Positions 6,571-15,833 of a DNA stretch of 64,000 nucleotides are shown here, one piece after another. Made by a program: the position numbers and the translations under genes. The notes under the pieces are model-generated. The model was not told the DNA's origin, made no database searches, and worked only from the letters and a program-made list of their open reading frames with translations. The stretch's first letter is position 1. Every line of letters starts with the position of its first letter. Source of the DNA: Bacteroides sp. GTDB taxonomy: Bacteria; Bacteroidota; Bacteroidia; Bacteroidales; Bacteroidaceae. The DNA is taken from NCBI GenBank assembly GCA_017471925.1, contig JAFURM010000040.1:1-64000 (forward strand), read 5' to 3'.

Positions 6571-8772
6571 TTATCGCTTGTCTTCACGAGGACGACGGTC
6601 GCGACGCTCACCACGCTCACGACGTTCGCCACGCTCGGGGCGTTCCTGATAACCTTCCGGTTTGGGCAGGAGCACACGGTGGGAGAGCTTGAACTTACCG
6701 GTCTTGGGGTCAATCTCCAGCAACTTCACCTCGATTTCATCGCCTTCCTGGATGCCGGCTTCTTCTACCGTCTCCAAACGCTTCCAGTCAATCTCCGAAA
6801 TGTGGAGCAGACCGTCACGGCCGGGCAGGAACTCTACGAAAGCACCGTAGGGCATGATGCTGCGCACCTTACCGGTGTAGACCTCACCCACTTCGGGAAC
6901 GGCTACGATGGCCTTGATCATGCGCAGAGCCGCATCAATGCTATCCTTGTTGCTGGCAGCCACTTCAATGTAGCCCAGGTTGTCAATCTCTTCAATGGTG
7001 ATGGTAGCACCGGTCTCTTCCTGCATACCCTGGATAATCTTTCCACCGGGGCCAATGACTGCACCGATGAACTCTTTGGGAATGGTCATGGTCTCGATGC
7101 GCGGAGCATGAGGCTTCAGGTCGGCACGCGGTTCGGGCATGCACTCCGTGAGTTTGCCGAGGATGTATTCGCGTCCCTCCTTTGCCTGCAGCAGTGCCTT
7201 CTCCAGAATGTCATAAGAGAGGCCGTCCACCTTGATGTCCATCTGAGTGGCCGTGATACCGTTCTTGGTACCGGTCACCTTGAAGTCCATGTCGCCCAAG
7301 TGGTCTTCATCGCCCAGAATGTCGCTCAGTACGGCATACTTCTCTTCACCGGGGTTCTTGATGAGACCCATAGCGATACCGGAGACGGGGTTCTTGATCT
7401 TCACACCGGCATCCATCAGCGCCAGCGTACCGGCACATACCGTAGCCATGGAAGAGGAGCCGTTAGACTCGAGGATATCGGAAACTACGCGAACCACGTA
7501 GGGATAGTCGGCAGGAATCTGTCCCTTCAGCGCACGCCAAGCCAGGTGGCCGTGACCGATTTCGCGACGACCTACACCGCGCTGTGCCTTGGCCTCACCC
7601 GTAGAGAAGGGAGGGAAGTTGTAGTGCAGGAGGAAACGCTCCTTGCCGTGAACCAGCACGTCGTCCACAATCTTCTCGTCGAGCTTGGTACCGAGGGTAG
7701 CCGTGGAGAGTGATTGGGTTTCGCCACGGGTGAAGATGGCCGAGCCGTGAGGGCCGGGCAGCGGGCTGACCTCACACCAGATGGGGCGGATTTCAGTGGT
7801 CTTACGACCGTCCAGACGCTTGCCTTCGTCCAGGATGCAGCGGCGCATGGCCTCTTTCTCCACGTCGTGATAGTAGCGGTCAATCAGGGGAGCCTTCTCT
7901 TCCAGTTCTTCTTCAGTGAGCTGAGCCTTGAACTCATCGCAAATGGCATCGAAAGCGTCCTGACGGGCATGTTTGTCGCGGTTGCCCTCGCTGGCAATGG
8001 CGTAAGCCTTGGCGTAGCAGGCATCGTGTACGGCTTTGCGCAACTCCTCGTCGTTCACCTCGTGGTCATACTCGCGCTTCACGGTGGAGCCAACCTCCTC
8101 GGCCAGTTCCTTCTGAGCCACACACATGGGCTTGATGGCCTCGTGGGCAGCCTTCAGAGCGGCCAGCAGGTCTTGCTCGGAAACTTCGTTCATCTCGCCT
8201 TCCACCATCATGATGTTCTCATAGGTGGCACCTACCATAAGGTCCATATCGGCCTTCTCCAACTGTTCGAAAGTGGGGTTGATGACAAATTCGCCATCCA
8301 CACGAGCCACGCGTACCTCCGAGATGGGTCCGTTGAACGGAATGTCGGAGACAGAGAGGGCAGCCGAAGCGGCCAGACCGGCCAATGCATCGGGCAAATC
8401 CACACCATCAGCGGAGTAGAGGATGATATTCACATATACTTCTGCATGGAAATTGTCGGGGAAGAGAGGGCGTAGAGCACGGTCCACCAGACGGCAAGTA
8501 AGAATCTCATAGTCGGAAGCACGTCCCTCACGCTTGGTGAAGCCACCGGGGAAACGTCCGAATGCGGAGAATTTTTCTTTGTACTCTACCTGAAGCGGCA
8601 TGAAATCTGTTCCGGGAACTGCGTCCTTGGCGGCACAAACAGTAGCCAACAGCATGGTGTTGCCCATGCGCAGCATTACAGAACCGTCTGCCTGTTTTGC
8701 CAACTTTCCCGTTTCGAGCGTGATGGTTCTTCCATCAGGCAACTCGATCGTCTTAACAATTGGGTTAATCAT
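6571..8772 (-). CDS. pnp: Polyribonucleotide nucleotidyltransferase (PNPase)
   Basis: 733 residues; a trimeric 3'-5' phosphorolytic exoribonuclease of mRNA turnover. The sequence shows two RNase PH-like halves ([40 protein letters not shown]), then a KH domain ([17 protein letters not shown] near 570) and an S1 domain ([20 protein letters not shown] near 635). The tail is an arginine-rich stretch of [14 protein letters not shown] type, which may add nonspecific RNA contact. Length and order fit the family. It has its own promoter at 8812-8819 and a terminator at 6496-6526. Confidence 0.97.
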   Translation of the reverse strand: MINPIVKTIELPDGRTITLETGKLAKQADGSVMLRMGNTMLLATVCAAKDAVPGTDFMPLQVEYKEKFSAFGRFPGGFTKREGRASDYEILTCRLVDRALRPLFPDNFHAEVYVNIILYSADGVDLPDALAGLAASAALSVSDIPFNGPISEVRVARVDGEFVINPTFEQLEKADMDLMVGATYENIMMVEGEMNEVSEQDLLAALKAAHEAIKPMCVAQKELAEEVGSTVKREYDHEVNDEELRKAVHDACYAKAYAIASEGNRDKHARQDAFDAICDEFKAQLTEEELEEKAPLIDRYYHDVEKEAMRRCILDEGKRLDGRKTTEIRPIWCEVSPLPGPHGSAIFTRGETQSLSTATLGTKLDEKIVDDVLVHGKERFLLHYNFPPFSTGEAKAQRGVGRREIGHGHLAWRALKGQIPADYPYVVRVVSDILESNGSSSMATVCAGTLALMDAGVKIKNPVSGIAMGLIKNPGEEKYAVLSDILGDEDHLGDMDFKVTGTKNGITATQMDIKVDGLSYDILEKALLQAKEGREYILGKLTECMPEPRADLKPHAPRIETMTIPKEFIGAVIGPGGKIIQGMQEETGATITIEEIDNLGYIEVAASNKDSIDAALRMIKAIVAVPEVGEVYTGKVRSIMPYGAFVEFLPGRDGLLHISEIDWKRLETVEEAGIQEGDEIEVKLLEIDPKTGKFKLSHRVLLPKPEGYQERPERGERRERGERRDRRPREDKR

Positions 8773-8811
8773 AAAAAGTGTCTATATCTAAATTTTCTTT
8801 CAAAATTCGCG

Positions 8812-8819
8812 CAAAGATA
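8812..8819 (-). promoter_or_regulatory. Predicted -7 box of pnp
   Basis: TATCTTTG on the minus strand, 39 bases upstream of the pnp ATG. No good -33 box seen. Confidence 0.5.
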
Positions 8820-8915
8820 CGTAATTTATTCCTGTAAGAAGGTGTAAATGAGACAAAATATTTGGTTTTCTGTTGTTTTTTTCGCTTTTCCCTGCGTAAG
8901 ATGGGGCAAAAGACG

Positions 8916-8923
8916 TATATTTG
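8916..8923 (+). promoter_or_regulatory. Predicted -7 box of the DUF4369/TlpA-like gene
   Basis: TATATTTG followed by C, 56 bases before the chosen ATG. Its position also shows that the longer open frame starting at 8848 begins upstream of transcription and is not the true start. Confidence 0.5.
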
Positions 8924-8979
8924 CACGTCCGAAACAACGGACCTTATATATAAAAACACATAGATTCAAGAAAAACGAT

Positions 8980-10131
8980 ATGAAGAAAATTCTTTTTGTG
9001 GCATTGGCCGCCGCTGCACTGAGCGCCTGCCAGACAGACCCGAAATTCAATGTAGAAGGAACAGTGGCCGAAGCCGAGGGCAAGACGCTCTATATAGAAG
9101 CTGCCGCCCTGGAAGGCATCCTGCCTTTAGACTCCGTGAAACTGAAAGGTAACGGCAGTTTCTCCTTCAAGCAGCCGCGACCCAAGTCACCCGAATTCTT
9201 CCGCCTGAGAGTGGACGAGAAGGTCATCAACTTCTCGGCCGACTCCACCGAGACCATCCGCATCCAGGCCGCCTACCCCACCTTCACCACCCAGTACAGC
9301 GTGGAAGGTTCGGCCAACAGCCAACGCATCAAGGAACTTACTCTGAAACAGATGGAGCTGCAGAAGAACGTCAACGCCCTGACCAAAGCCATGCAGGGAC
9401 GCGCCATCGGTGTGGATGCCTATCAGGACAGCTTGGCCACCCTGCTGAAGAGCTACAAGGATGACGTGAAAATCAACTATATCTTTTCCGCACCCAACAC
9501 GGCATCTGCCTATTTCGCCCTGTTCCAGAAGCTGAACGGCTACCTCATCTTCGACCCGCTGAACAGCAAGGAAGACGTGAAATGCTTCTCGGCCGTGGCT
9601 ACCAGCCTGAACAACTTCTATCCGCACGCCGACCGCTCACGCAACCTCTACAACATCGCCCTGAAAGGCATGAAGAACACCCGCACTCCCCAACAGAAGG
9701 TGGTGGAGATTTCCGAAGAGCAGATTGGCGAAACCGGTGTCATAGACATCAACCTGCGCGACATGAAGGGCAACGCCCACAAGCTGACCGACCTGAAAGG
9801 CAAAGTGGTCATCGTGGACTTCACCATCTACCAGAGCGCCGTATCGGCCAGTCACAACTACATGCTGCGCGACCTCTATGACAAGTATGCCGACAAGGGG
9901 CTGGAGATTTATCAGATTTCATTGGATGCCGACGAACACTACTGGAAGACTACAGCAGGCAACCTGCCCTGGATTTGCGTGCGCGACGCTAACGGCATCT
10001 ACTCTTCCATCGCCTCCATCTACAACGTGCAGAACCTGCCCACACTGTTCCTCGTGAATCGCGCCAACGAGCTGTCAGCACGTGGCGAAACCATCACCGA
10101 CCTGGAAGCAGCCGTGAAGAGACTGCTATGA
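8980..10131 (+). CDS. DUF4369/TlpA-like lipoprotein lacking the redox CxxC
   Basis: 383 residues from the ATG at 8980, chosen because it gives a clean lipoprotein signal (MKKILFVALAAAALSAC, Cys17) and lies downstream of the promoter. An N-terminal DUF4369-like strand domain (about 25-120) precedes a helical linker and a thioredoxin-like domain (about 245-383) with GKVVIVDFTIYQSAVSASHN and NLPTLFLV. In redox-active relatives a WCxxC motif stands where IYQSAVSAS is found here, so the protein probably does not perform thiol exchange and may bind ligand or partner instead. It is transcribed divergently from pnp. Function unknown. Confidence 0.75.
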   Translation: MKKILFVALAAAALSACQTDPKFNVEGTVAEAEGKTLYIEAAALEGILPLDSVKLKGNGSFSFKQPRPKSPEFFRLRVDEKVINFSADSTETIRIQAAYPTFTTQYSVEGSANSQRIKELTLKQMELQKNVNALTKAMQGRAIGVDAYQDSLATLLKSYKDDVKINYIFSAPNTASAYFALFQKLNGYLIFDPLNSKEDVKCFSAVATSLNNFYPHADRSRNLYNIALKGMKNTRTPQQKVVEISEEQIGETGVIDINLRDMKGNAHKLTDLKGKVVIVDFTIYQSAVSASHNYMLRDLYDKYADKGLEIYQISLDADEHYWKTTAGNLPWICVRDANGIYSSIASIYNVQNLPTLFLVNRANELSARGETITDLEAAVKRLL

Positions 10132-10189
10132 TAAGGTGTTATAAATTAGCATTTTTCATTTAAATATGTTACATAGCAGCCTTTTTCGC

Positions 10190-10220
10190 TTGGCCGAATT
10201 CATTTAAAGGCGTATCTTTG
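10190..10220 (+). promoter_or_regulatory. Predicted greA promoter
   Basis: TATCTTTG at 10213-10220 with TTGG at 10190-10193, spacer about 20 bases. Transcription should start near 10227, just upstream of a terminator-like hairpin. Confidence 0.6.
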
Positions 10221-10244
10221 CAGAGCAATTCAACCGAAAGAGGG

Positions 10245-10285
10245 TTCCAACATGCAACGACATGTTGGAATTCTTTTTCTTTTTG
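10245..10285 (+). terminator. Intrinsic terminator inside the greA 5' leader (attenuator candidate)
   Basis: TTCCAACATG (10245-10254) and CATGTTGGAA (10261-10270) form a perfect 10-bp stem with loop CAACGA. It is followed by a T-rich run of about 15 bases. The hairpin starts about 20 bases after the predicted start site and ends about 65 bases before the greA ATG. Confidence 0.75.
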
Positions 10286-10351
10286 TCGCAAGACAGCAAC
10301 AACGAGAAATCAATCAATTAGAAACACTTAAAATATAAAAGGAGAAAAAGT

Positions 10352-10816
10352 ATGGCTTATATGTCAGAAGAGGGCTACAACAAGCTGGTAGCCGAGTTGA
10401 GAACCCTGGAGGCCGTAGAGCGCCCCAAGATTGTGGCAGCCATTGCCGAAGCAAGAGACAAGGGCGACCTTTCCGAGAACGCCGAATATGATGCGGCCAA
10501 GGAGGCACAGGGACTGTTAGAGATGAAAATCAACAAGCTGAAAGCAGTGATTGCCGATGCCAAGATCATTGACGAGAGCAAGCTGAAGACCGACAGCGTA
10601 CAGATATTGAACAAGGTGGAGCTGAAGAATGTGAAGAACGGCATGAAGATGACCTACACCATCGTGAGCGAAAGCGAAGCCAACCTGAAGGAGGGCAAAA
10701 TCTCCGTCAATACTCCCATTGCACAAGGTCTGCTGGGCAAGAAGGTGGGCGAAGTGGCCGAAATCAAGGTACCCCAAGGAATCATCCATTTAGAGGTGCT
10801 GAGCATTTCATTCTAA
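10352..10816 (+). CDS. greA: Transcription elongation factor GreA
   Basis: 154 residues; it rescues backtracked RNA polymerase by stimulating cleavage of the nascent RNA through the secondary channel. The N-terminal coiled coil carries the signature ARDKGDLSENAEYDAAKEAQ with the catalytic acidic pair D/E at its tip. The C-terminal FKBP-like globular domain ends in IKVPQGIIHLEVLSISF. A clear purine-rich ribosome site (AAAGGAG) lies 7-8 bases upstream, unusual in this window. An intrinsic terminator lies in its leader. The HIT gene follows after 31 bases, probably in one transcript. Confidence 0.97.
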   Translation: MAYMSEEGYNKLVAELRTLEAVERPKIVAAIAEARDKGDLSENAEYDAAKEAQGLLEMKINKLKAVIADAKIIDESKLKTDSVQILNKVELKNVKNGMKMTYTIVSESEANLKEGKISVNTPIAQGLLGKKVGEVAEIKVPQGIIHLEVLSISF

Positions 10817-10847
10817 GAACCCGTAAATAGCCAAAGGAGGAACAATC

Positions 10848-11243
10848 ATGGCAACAATATTCAGCCGAATCGTAGCAGGCGAGATTCCTTGCTACAAGAT
10901 TGCGGAAGACGAGCGTTTCTTCGCCTTCCTGGACATCAACCCATTGGCCAAAGGACACACGCTGGTCATCCCCAAGCAGGAGGTGGATTACCTCTTCGAC
11001 CTGGACGATGAAGTCCTGGGAGCCATGCAGGTGTTTGCCAAACGGGTAGCCGTAGCCATCAAGAAGGCATTCCCCTGCCTGAAGGTGGGACAGGCCGTAT
11101 TGGGTCTTGAGGTACCCCACGCCCACATCCACTTGGTACCCATGCAGAGCGAAAAGGACATGCTCTTCTCCAATCCCAAACTGCAGCTTTCGCCCGAGGA
11201 GTTCGCCGAGGTGCAGCGCAAGATTGTAGAAGCGATGGAATAA
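10848..11243 (+). CDS. HIT-family nucleotide hydrolase (HinT-like)
   Basis: 131 residues. IFSRIVAGEIPCYKIAEDE opens the domain, and the histidine triad is in VPHAHIHLVPM near residue 95. HinT-type proteins hydrolyse purine nucleoside phosphoramidates and adenylates in the cytoplasm. An AGGAGG-like site precedes the ATG. It is co-directional with greA, and the transcript ends at a hairpin repeat (11259-11327). Confidence 0.92.
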   Translation: MATIFSRIVAGEIPCYKIAEDERFFAFLDINPLAKGHTLVIPKQEVDYLFDLDDEVLGAMQVFAKRVAVAIKKAFPCLKVGQAVLGLEVPHAHIHLVPMQSEKDMLFSNPKLQLSPEEFAEVQRKIVEAME

Positions 11244-11258
11244 TCCCCCCAAAAAACG

Positions 11259-11327
11259 TTTTAGGCACGGATGACACGGATGATGGAGCAACAAGCTCCG
11301 TCTTTTCCGTGCAATCCGTGCCTAAAA
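11259..11327. repeat. Hairpin repeat TTTTAGGCACGGATGACACG between convergent genes
   Basis: Arms 11259-11280 and 11306-11327 are complementary over 22 bases with two mismatches. The interior holds a second small stem GGAGC/GCTCC. Position between convergent HIT and FKBP genes suits a bidirectional terminator. Confidence 0.75.
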
Positions 11328-11361
11328 TATAAATAGCAAGCGGGGCTATCAGCCCCTGCCT

Positions 11362-11994
11362 TTACTTCACAATACTTTCCAGACAGATATCGAAGACGAG
11401 GGTGCTGTAGCCCAGGATGGAGCTGTAACCCGACTCGCCATAACCGCTCTGCCAAGGAATGTAGAGCAGCCAACGTTCGCCGGTACGCATGTACTGCAAC
11501 GGCCAGGTCCATCCCGAGAAGACCCCCGTCACAGTGAACGACGTCGGTTGGTCGAAAGCCGTAGGCCAAAGGGCGGGAGGCAGAGGAATGGAAGTGTCGG
11601 TAGCTCCATAGCCGTCGAAATTTCCGTCGAAGTTATCCCCCGTAATGAGCGTACCGTGATAGTAGGCACTCACGGTGGAGTTCTCGCCTGTATAGAGCGG
11701 ACGTACGCCATCGGGATTGGCCGTCAGTTTGCGGCAATAGATGTAGCGTGTCGTCTCACTGGTTGATGCCGAGGGATCCTTGATGGCATAGAACTGTCCC
11801 AACTGCATGGCATCGGCCTGCTCCATGTTGAGCACATAGTTATTGCCGGCCAGCCGTGCAATGGAGTCCATGTAGGCCTCGTTACGCTCCTGCCAGTTGT
11901 CATACTTGCCCATCTCTTCCACTTCGTCACACGAAGCGAGCAGCACAGCTCCCAGCAGGAGAAAAGAGAATAGTTTCTTTATCATTACTTTCAC
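11362..11994 (-). CDS. FKBP-type peptidyl-prolyl isomerase lipoprotein
   Basis: 210 residues. A lipoprotein signal ends in LLASC (Cys22). The C-terminal half matches the FKBP fold: VTGVFSGWTWPLQYMRTGER, LYIPWQSGYG and STLVFDICLESI, corresponding to the family's GW..AL..M..G, .IP...AYG and .LVF.V.L blocks. Such periplasmic FKBPs assist folding of exported proteins. The N-terminal 90 residues match no motif I know. MIKK at residue 4 is an alternative start. It lies 16 bases downstream of glyS and is probably read from the same promoter. Confidence 0.8.
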   Translation of the reverse strand: MKVMIKKLFSFLLLGAVLLASCDEVEEMGKYDNWQERNEAYMDSIARLAGNNYVLNMEQADAMQLGQFYAIKDPSASTSETTRYIYCRKLTANPDGVRPLYTGENSTVSAYYHGTLITGDNFDGNFDGYGATDTSIPLPPALWPTAFDQPTSFTVTGVFSGWTWPLQYMRTGERWLLYIPWQSGYGESGYSSILGYSTLVFDICLESIVK

Positions 11995-12010
11995 TGTTAA
12001 TCATTCACAA

Positions 12011-13552
12011 TCAGAGGCTCTTCAGCAGCGAAGTGATGCTGACGCGATCGGCGATGATGCCACTCAGCTCGCTGATGGCCACACGTTCCTGCTGCATGGT
12101 GTCGCGGTTACGCAGCGTCACACAGTTGTCCTCCAACGTCTGATGGTCCACGGTCACGCAGAACGGTGTGCCGATGGCATCCTGACGACGGTAACGCTTA
12201 CCGATGGAGTCCTTCTCGTCATACTGGCAATGGAACTGGAACTTCAGCGAGTCGATGATTTCGCGGGCCTTCTCAGGCAGACCGTCCTTCTTCACCAAAG
12301 GCATGACGGCCAGTTTCACGGGAGCCAAGGCTGCAGGCAGACGAAGCACAACACGAGTCTCGCCATTCTCCAGCTTCTCCTCACAGTAAGAGGCCGACAT
12401 GATGCTGAGGAACATGCGGTCCACACCAATAGAGGTCTCGATGACATAAGGCACATAGCTTTCATTGGCCTCGGGGTCAAAGTACTTGATATTCTTGCCG
12501 CTGTACTTCTCGTGCTGAGAGAGGTCGAAGTTGGTGCGGCTGTGAATACCTTCCACCTCCTTGAAACCGAAGGGCATGAGGAACTCGATGTCAGTGGCTG
12601 CATTGGCATAGTGAGCCAGCTTGTCATGGTCGTGGAAGCGGTAGTGGTCGTCACCAAAGCCCAAAGCCTTGTGCCACTTCAGGCGGGTCTCCTTCCACTT
12701 CTTGAACCATTCCAACTCTGTACCGGGCTTCACGAAGAACTGCATCTCCATCTGTTCGAACTCACGCATGCGGAAGATGAACTGACGGGCCACAATCTCA
12801 TTACGGAAAGCCTTGCCAATCTGTGCGATACCGAAAGGAATCTTCATGCGGCCGGTCTTCTGGACGTTCAGGTAGTTCACGAAGATGCCCTGTGCCGTCT
12901 CGGGACGCAGGTAAATCTTCATGGCACCATCGGCCGTGCTTCCCATCTCAGTGGAGAACATGAGGTTGAACTGACGCACCTCGGTCCAGTTCTTCGTACC
13001 GCTGATGGGACAGACAATCTCTTCATCCAGGATAATCTGGCGCAGTTCGTTCAGGTCATTGTCGTTCAGAGCCTTGCTGAAACGCTCATGCAGGGCGTCA
13101 CGCTTGGCCTGATGCTCCAGCACGCGGGGATTGGTGTTGCGGTATTGAGCCTCATCGAAAGCATCACCGAAGCGCTTGGCGGCTTTGGCCACTTCCTTGT
13201 TTATCTTGTCATCATACTTGGCCAACTGGTCTTCAATCAGCACATCGGCACGATAACGTTTCTTGCTGTCGCGGTTGTCAATGAGGGGGTCATTGAAAGC
13301 GTCTACGTGACCGCTGGCCTTCCAGATTGTGGGGTGCATGAAAATGGCCGAGTCGATACCCACGATGTTCTCGTGCAGCAGCACCATGCTCTGCCACCAA
13401 TATTGCTTGATGTTGTTCTTCAGTTCCACGCCCATCTGGCCGTAGTCGTACACTGCTCCCAAACCGTCATAGATTTCACTACTGGGGAACACAAACCCAT
13501 ATTCCTTGCAGTGGGACACGAGTTTCTTGAAAACGTCTTCTTGTTGTGCCAT
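12011..13552 (-). CDS. glyS: Glycine--tRNA ligase, alpha2 type
   Basis: 513 residues; class II synthetase charging tRNA-Gly. It starts with the typical VSHCKEYGFVFPSSEIYDGL and YDYGQMGVELKNN. Motif 2 is within IGKAFRNEIVARQFIFRMRE, and motif 3 near IETSIGVDRMFLSIM. The single-chain eukaryote-like form, not the bacterial alpha2beta2 form, is the one used by Bacteroidetes. The C-terminal anticodon-binding domain ends the protein. A -7 box lies at 13619-13626. Confidence 0.96.
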   Translation of the reverse strand: MAQQEDVFKKLVSHCKEYGFVFPSSEIYDGLGAVYDYGQMGVELKNNIKQYWWQSMVLLHENIVGIDSAIFMHPTIWKASGHVDAFNDPLIDNRDSKKRYRADVLIEDQLAKYDDKINKEVAKAAKRFGDAFDEAQYRNTNPRVLEHQAKRDALHERFSKALNDNDLNELRQIILDEEIVCPISGTKNWTEVRQFNLMFSTEMGSTADGAMKIYLRPETAQGIFVNYLNVQKTGRMKIPFGIAQIGKAFRNEIVARQFIFRMREFEQMEMQFFVKPGTELEWFKKWKETRLKWHKALGFGDDHYRFHDHDKLAHYANAATDIEFLMPFGFKEVEGIHSRTNFDLSQHEKYSGKNIKYFDPEANESYVPYVIETSIGVDRMFLSIMSASYCEEKLENGETRVVLRLPAALAPVKLAVMPLVKKDGLPEKAREIIDSLKFQFHCQYDEKDSIGKRYRRQDAIGTPFCVTVDHQTLEDNCVTLRNRDTMQQERVAISELSGIIADRVSITSLLKSL

Positions 13553-13618
13553 TCTTCTTGTTGTATTTATTTCTTTTTTAAAATCTTGATTCGCTTTGCG
13601 TTACTTGCAAAAACGGGG

Positions 13619-13626
13619 CAAAGATA
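13619..13626 (-). promoter_or_regulatory. Predicted -7 box of glyS
   Basis: TATCTTTG on the minus strand, 66 bases upstream of the glyS ATG. No clear -33 box. Confidence 0.45.
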
Positions 13627-13666
13627 GGAATTAATTTCCGTTTGATGAAGCTTGGATATATGAAAT

Positions 13667-14542
13667 TTAGTTATAGCGTTCCACAAGGCGCTCCAAGGGA
13701 TTCCTCACGATGCGCCCCACAAGCAGATCCTCTTCACGACACACCTCTTCCAACTGCGCCCTATAGACCCAAGCGACGGAGCCACAGAAGTGGACAGGCA
13801 GTTCCCGATAGCGATACTGCTTCAGGTTACGACAGATGAAGCTACGGAAATTCTCCGTCACCAGCCGACGCACCCCGGGATGTTCCAGATGAGAAGCGAC
13901 AAAGGGACTCAAGGAGGCCAGGAAACGGTTGGGCATAGGCTGACGGTAGACACGGGTGATGATGTCTGCAGGCGAAAGACTGTACGTCTCCAGGAACTCC
14001 CGACGAAGCAATTCGGGAAGTTGGTTCTTCAGCAGGTCACTCACAAGCAGACGGCCCAGCACGGCACCACTACCCTCATCACCCAGAATAAAGCCCAAGG
14101 GGGAGACCTGCGCAACCACTCCACTACCGTTCCACTCACAGGAATTGCTGCCCGTACCCAATATGGCCACGATGCCCGCTTCGTCTCCGGCCAAGGCGTG
14201 ACAGGCCGCCATCAGGTCGCTCTCCACGCTCACGATGGCATCGGGGAGCAAAGGCAGAACGCCACGCAGGGCACGCTCCACGCTTCCTACCCGTTCCGGA
14301 AGGCAACCGGCTCCATAGAAGCTGACGCGGGAGAGCAACACCTCATCCATTCCGGACAAGGCTGTCTTCACGGCAGGAAGCAATTCTGCACGAAGCACAG
14401 CGGCCATCTCACTCTCAGAGAGGAAGACGGGATTCAACCCTTGGGTACTCCAACGTCCCAAGAGTCCACGGCCGCGCTGCATCAGGCACCAGTCGGTCTT
14501 GGTGGAGCCGCTGTCGGCCAACAATATCATTTCGTCACTCAT
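13667..14542 (-). CDS. BadF/BadG-type ATPase, amino-sugar kinase (GlcNAc or MurNAc kinase)
   Basis: 291 residues from the ATG complementary to 14540-14542; a longer upstream extension would lie inside ampG. ILLADSGSTKTDWCLM is the phosphate-1 loop of the ASKHA fold, VAILGTGSNSCEW the phosphate-2 loop, and GFILGDEGSGAVLG the conserved GDEGS block. Relatives phosphorylate N-acetylglucosamine or, in Tannerella, N-acetylmuramic acid (MurK). It overlaps ampG by 8 bases, suggesting translational coupling, and is the last gene of a six-gene operon. Kinase of a cell-wall sugar is the best guess; the exact sugar is not readable. Confidence 0.82.
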   Translation of the reverse strand: MSDEMILLADSGSTKTDWCLMQRGRGLLGRWSTQGLNPVFLSESEMAAVLRAELLPAVKTALSGMDEVLLSRVSFYGAGCLPERVGSVERALRGVLPLLPDAIVSVESDLMAACHALAGDEAGIVAILGTGSNSCEWNGSGVVAQVSPLGFILGDEGSGAVLGRLLVSDLLKNQLPELLRREFLETYSLSPADIITRVYRQPMPNRFLASLSPFVASHLEHPGVRRLVTENFRSFICRNLKQYRYRELPVHFCGSVAWVYRAQLEEVCREEDLLVGRIVRNPLERLVERYN

Positions 14543-15833
14543 GGTTATTGTGTTTAAGGTTATTACGAATCTGTGAAGCCACCATCCAAGTGGCCCAGAT
14601 GCCCGGAAGCGTACAGAGGCAGACCCAGACAAAGAAAAGGGGATAGCCCAGCTGCTCCTGAATCCATCCGGCTGGCATACCGGGAAGCATCATGCCCAAA
14701 GCCATCAATCCTGTACCAATGGCATAGTGGGCCGTGCGACGGGGACCGTCGGCCACACGGATGAGATAGAGCGTATAAGCCGTAAAGCCGAAACCATAGC
14801 CCAACTGCTCCACAGCCACACAGGTTGCAATCAGGTAGACATTATCGGGACGAGCAACGGCCAGCCACAAATAAAGCAGGTCGGGCAGATTGATGGCGAG
14901 TGCCATAGGCAACAGCCAACGGCAAAGGCCGTCCTGTGACACCAGAATGCCACTCAGTATACCTCCCGCCATGAGGGCTATCACGCCGACCGTTCCATAG
15001 ATGGCACCAACAGCCGAAGTGGAGAGAGCCAATCCGCCTGCCTCTGCCGTATCCAACAGAAAGGGAGAAGCGATCTTCACCAACTGCGCCTCGCCCAGTC
15101 GATAGGTCAGGAGGAAGAAGAGCATCAGACCTACCTCCTTGCGATTGAAGAAGGAGATAAAGGTCTCCATGAAGTCAACCAAAAGGCATTGCAAGGAGAT
15201 GGGCCGCTGTTCATTCGCTGACGGATGTTCATCCTGTTCAGGACAAGGAAGCTGCAAGGTGTGATAGAGCGTAAAGGCTATAAAGAGACCGGCCATGAGA
15301 CTGAACGTCAGGCACCAGGCCAAGGGTATATCACCATAGCGGTCCTCCATCCATCCTGCCAGCATCACCAACAGCCCTTGACCAAAGATGTTAGCCAGAC
15401 GATAGAAGAGGTTACGGATACCCACAAAGAAGGATTGCCCTTTTTCGTCTAACCCCAGCATGTAGAAGCCGTCGGCGGCAATGTCATGAGTGGCCGAGGC
15501 GAAAGCCATCACCAGGAAGCAGGCCAGGGTGGCCTGTATCCAGAAGGCCGTAGGAATGAAGAAAGCCACGCCCGCCAGGGCACCGCCGATGAGCGACTGC
15601 ATGACCACAATCCACCAACGTTTGCTCTTCAGCAGGTCTACGAAAGGGCTCCACAGAGGCTTGATGACCCACGGAAGGTTCAGCCACGAAGTGTAGAGGG
15701 CTATTTCAGCATTGCTTAGCCCTAAGCGTTTGTACATGATAAGGGCTAAGGTGGTAACCGCCACATAGGGCAGTCCCTCAGCAAAGTAGAGGGTGGGCAC
15801 CCACCTCCAGGCAGACATGCTCTTCTTCATCAC
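14535..15833 (-). CDS. ampG: AmpG-like MFS permease for cell-wall fragments
   Basis: 432 residues with about 12 hydrophobic membrane segments. The N-terminal FAEGLPYVAVTTLALIMYKR, LPWVIKPLWSPFVD and FASATHDIAADGFYM are typical of AmpG permeases, which import anhydro-muropeptides across the inner membrane. The start ATG overlaps the SpoIID stop codon by four bases (ATGA), and the 3' end overlaps the kinase gene. Some Bacteroidetes relatives are annotated only as MFS transporters, so cargo is inferred from family and context. Confidence 0.82.
   Translation of the reverse strand: MMKKSMSAWRWVPTLYFAEGLPYVAVTTLALIMYKRLGLSNAEIALYTSWLNLPWVIKPLWSPFVDLLKSKRWWIVVMQSLIGGALAGVAFFIPTAFWIQATLACFLVMAFASATHDIAADGFYMLGLDEKGQSFFVGIRNLFYRLANIFGQGLLVMLAGWMEDRYGDIPLAWCLTFSLMAGLFIAFTLYHTLQLPCPEQDEHPSANEQRPISLQCLLVDFMETFISFFNRKEVGLMLFFLLTYRLGEAQLVKIASPFLLDTAEAGGLALSTSAVGAIYGTVGVIALMAGGILSGILVSQDGLCRWLLPMALAINLPDLLYLWLAVARPDNVYLIATCVAVEQLGYGFGFTAYTLYLIRVADGPRRTAHYAIGTGLMALGMMLPGMPAGWIQEQLGYPLFFVWVCLCTLPGIWATWMVASQIRNNLKHNNHE

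Noticed and set aside
6437..6649. 70-codon plus-strand open frame
   Set aside because: It crosses the pnp terminator and overlaps the pnp 3' end antisense, with an Arg/Ser tail that is the complement of the PNPase tail.
11897..13627. Long plus-strand frame opposite glyS
   Set aside because: Antisense shadow of a well-supported synthetase gene; His- and Val-rich composition typical of complement frames in this genome.
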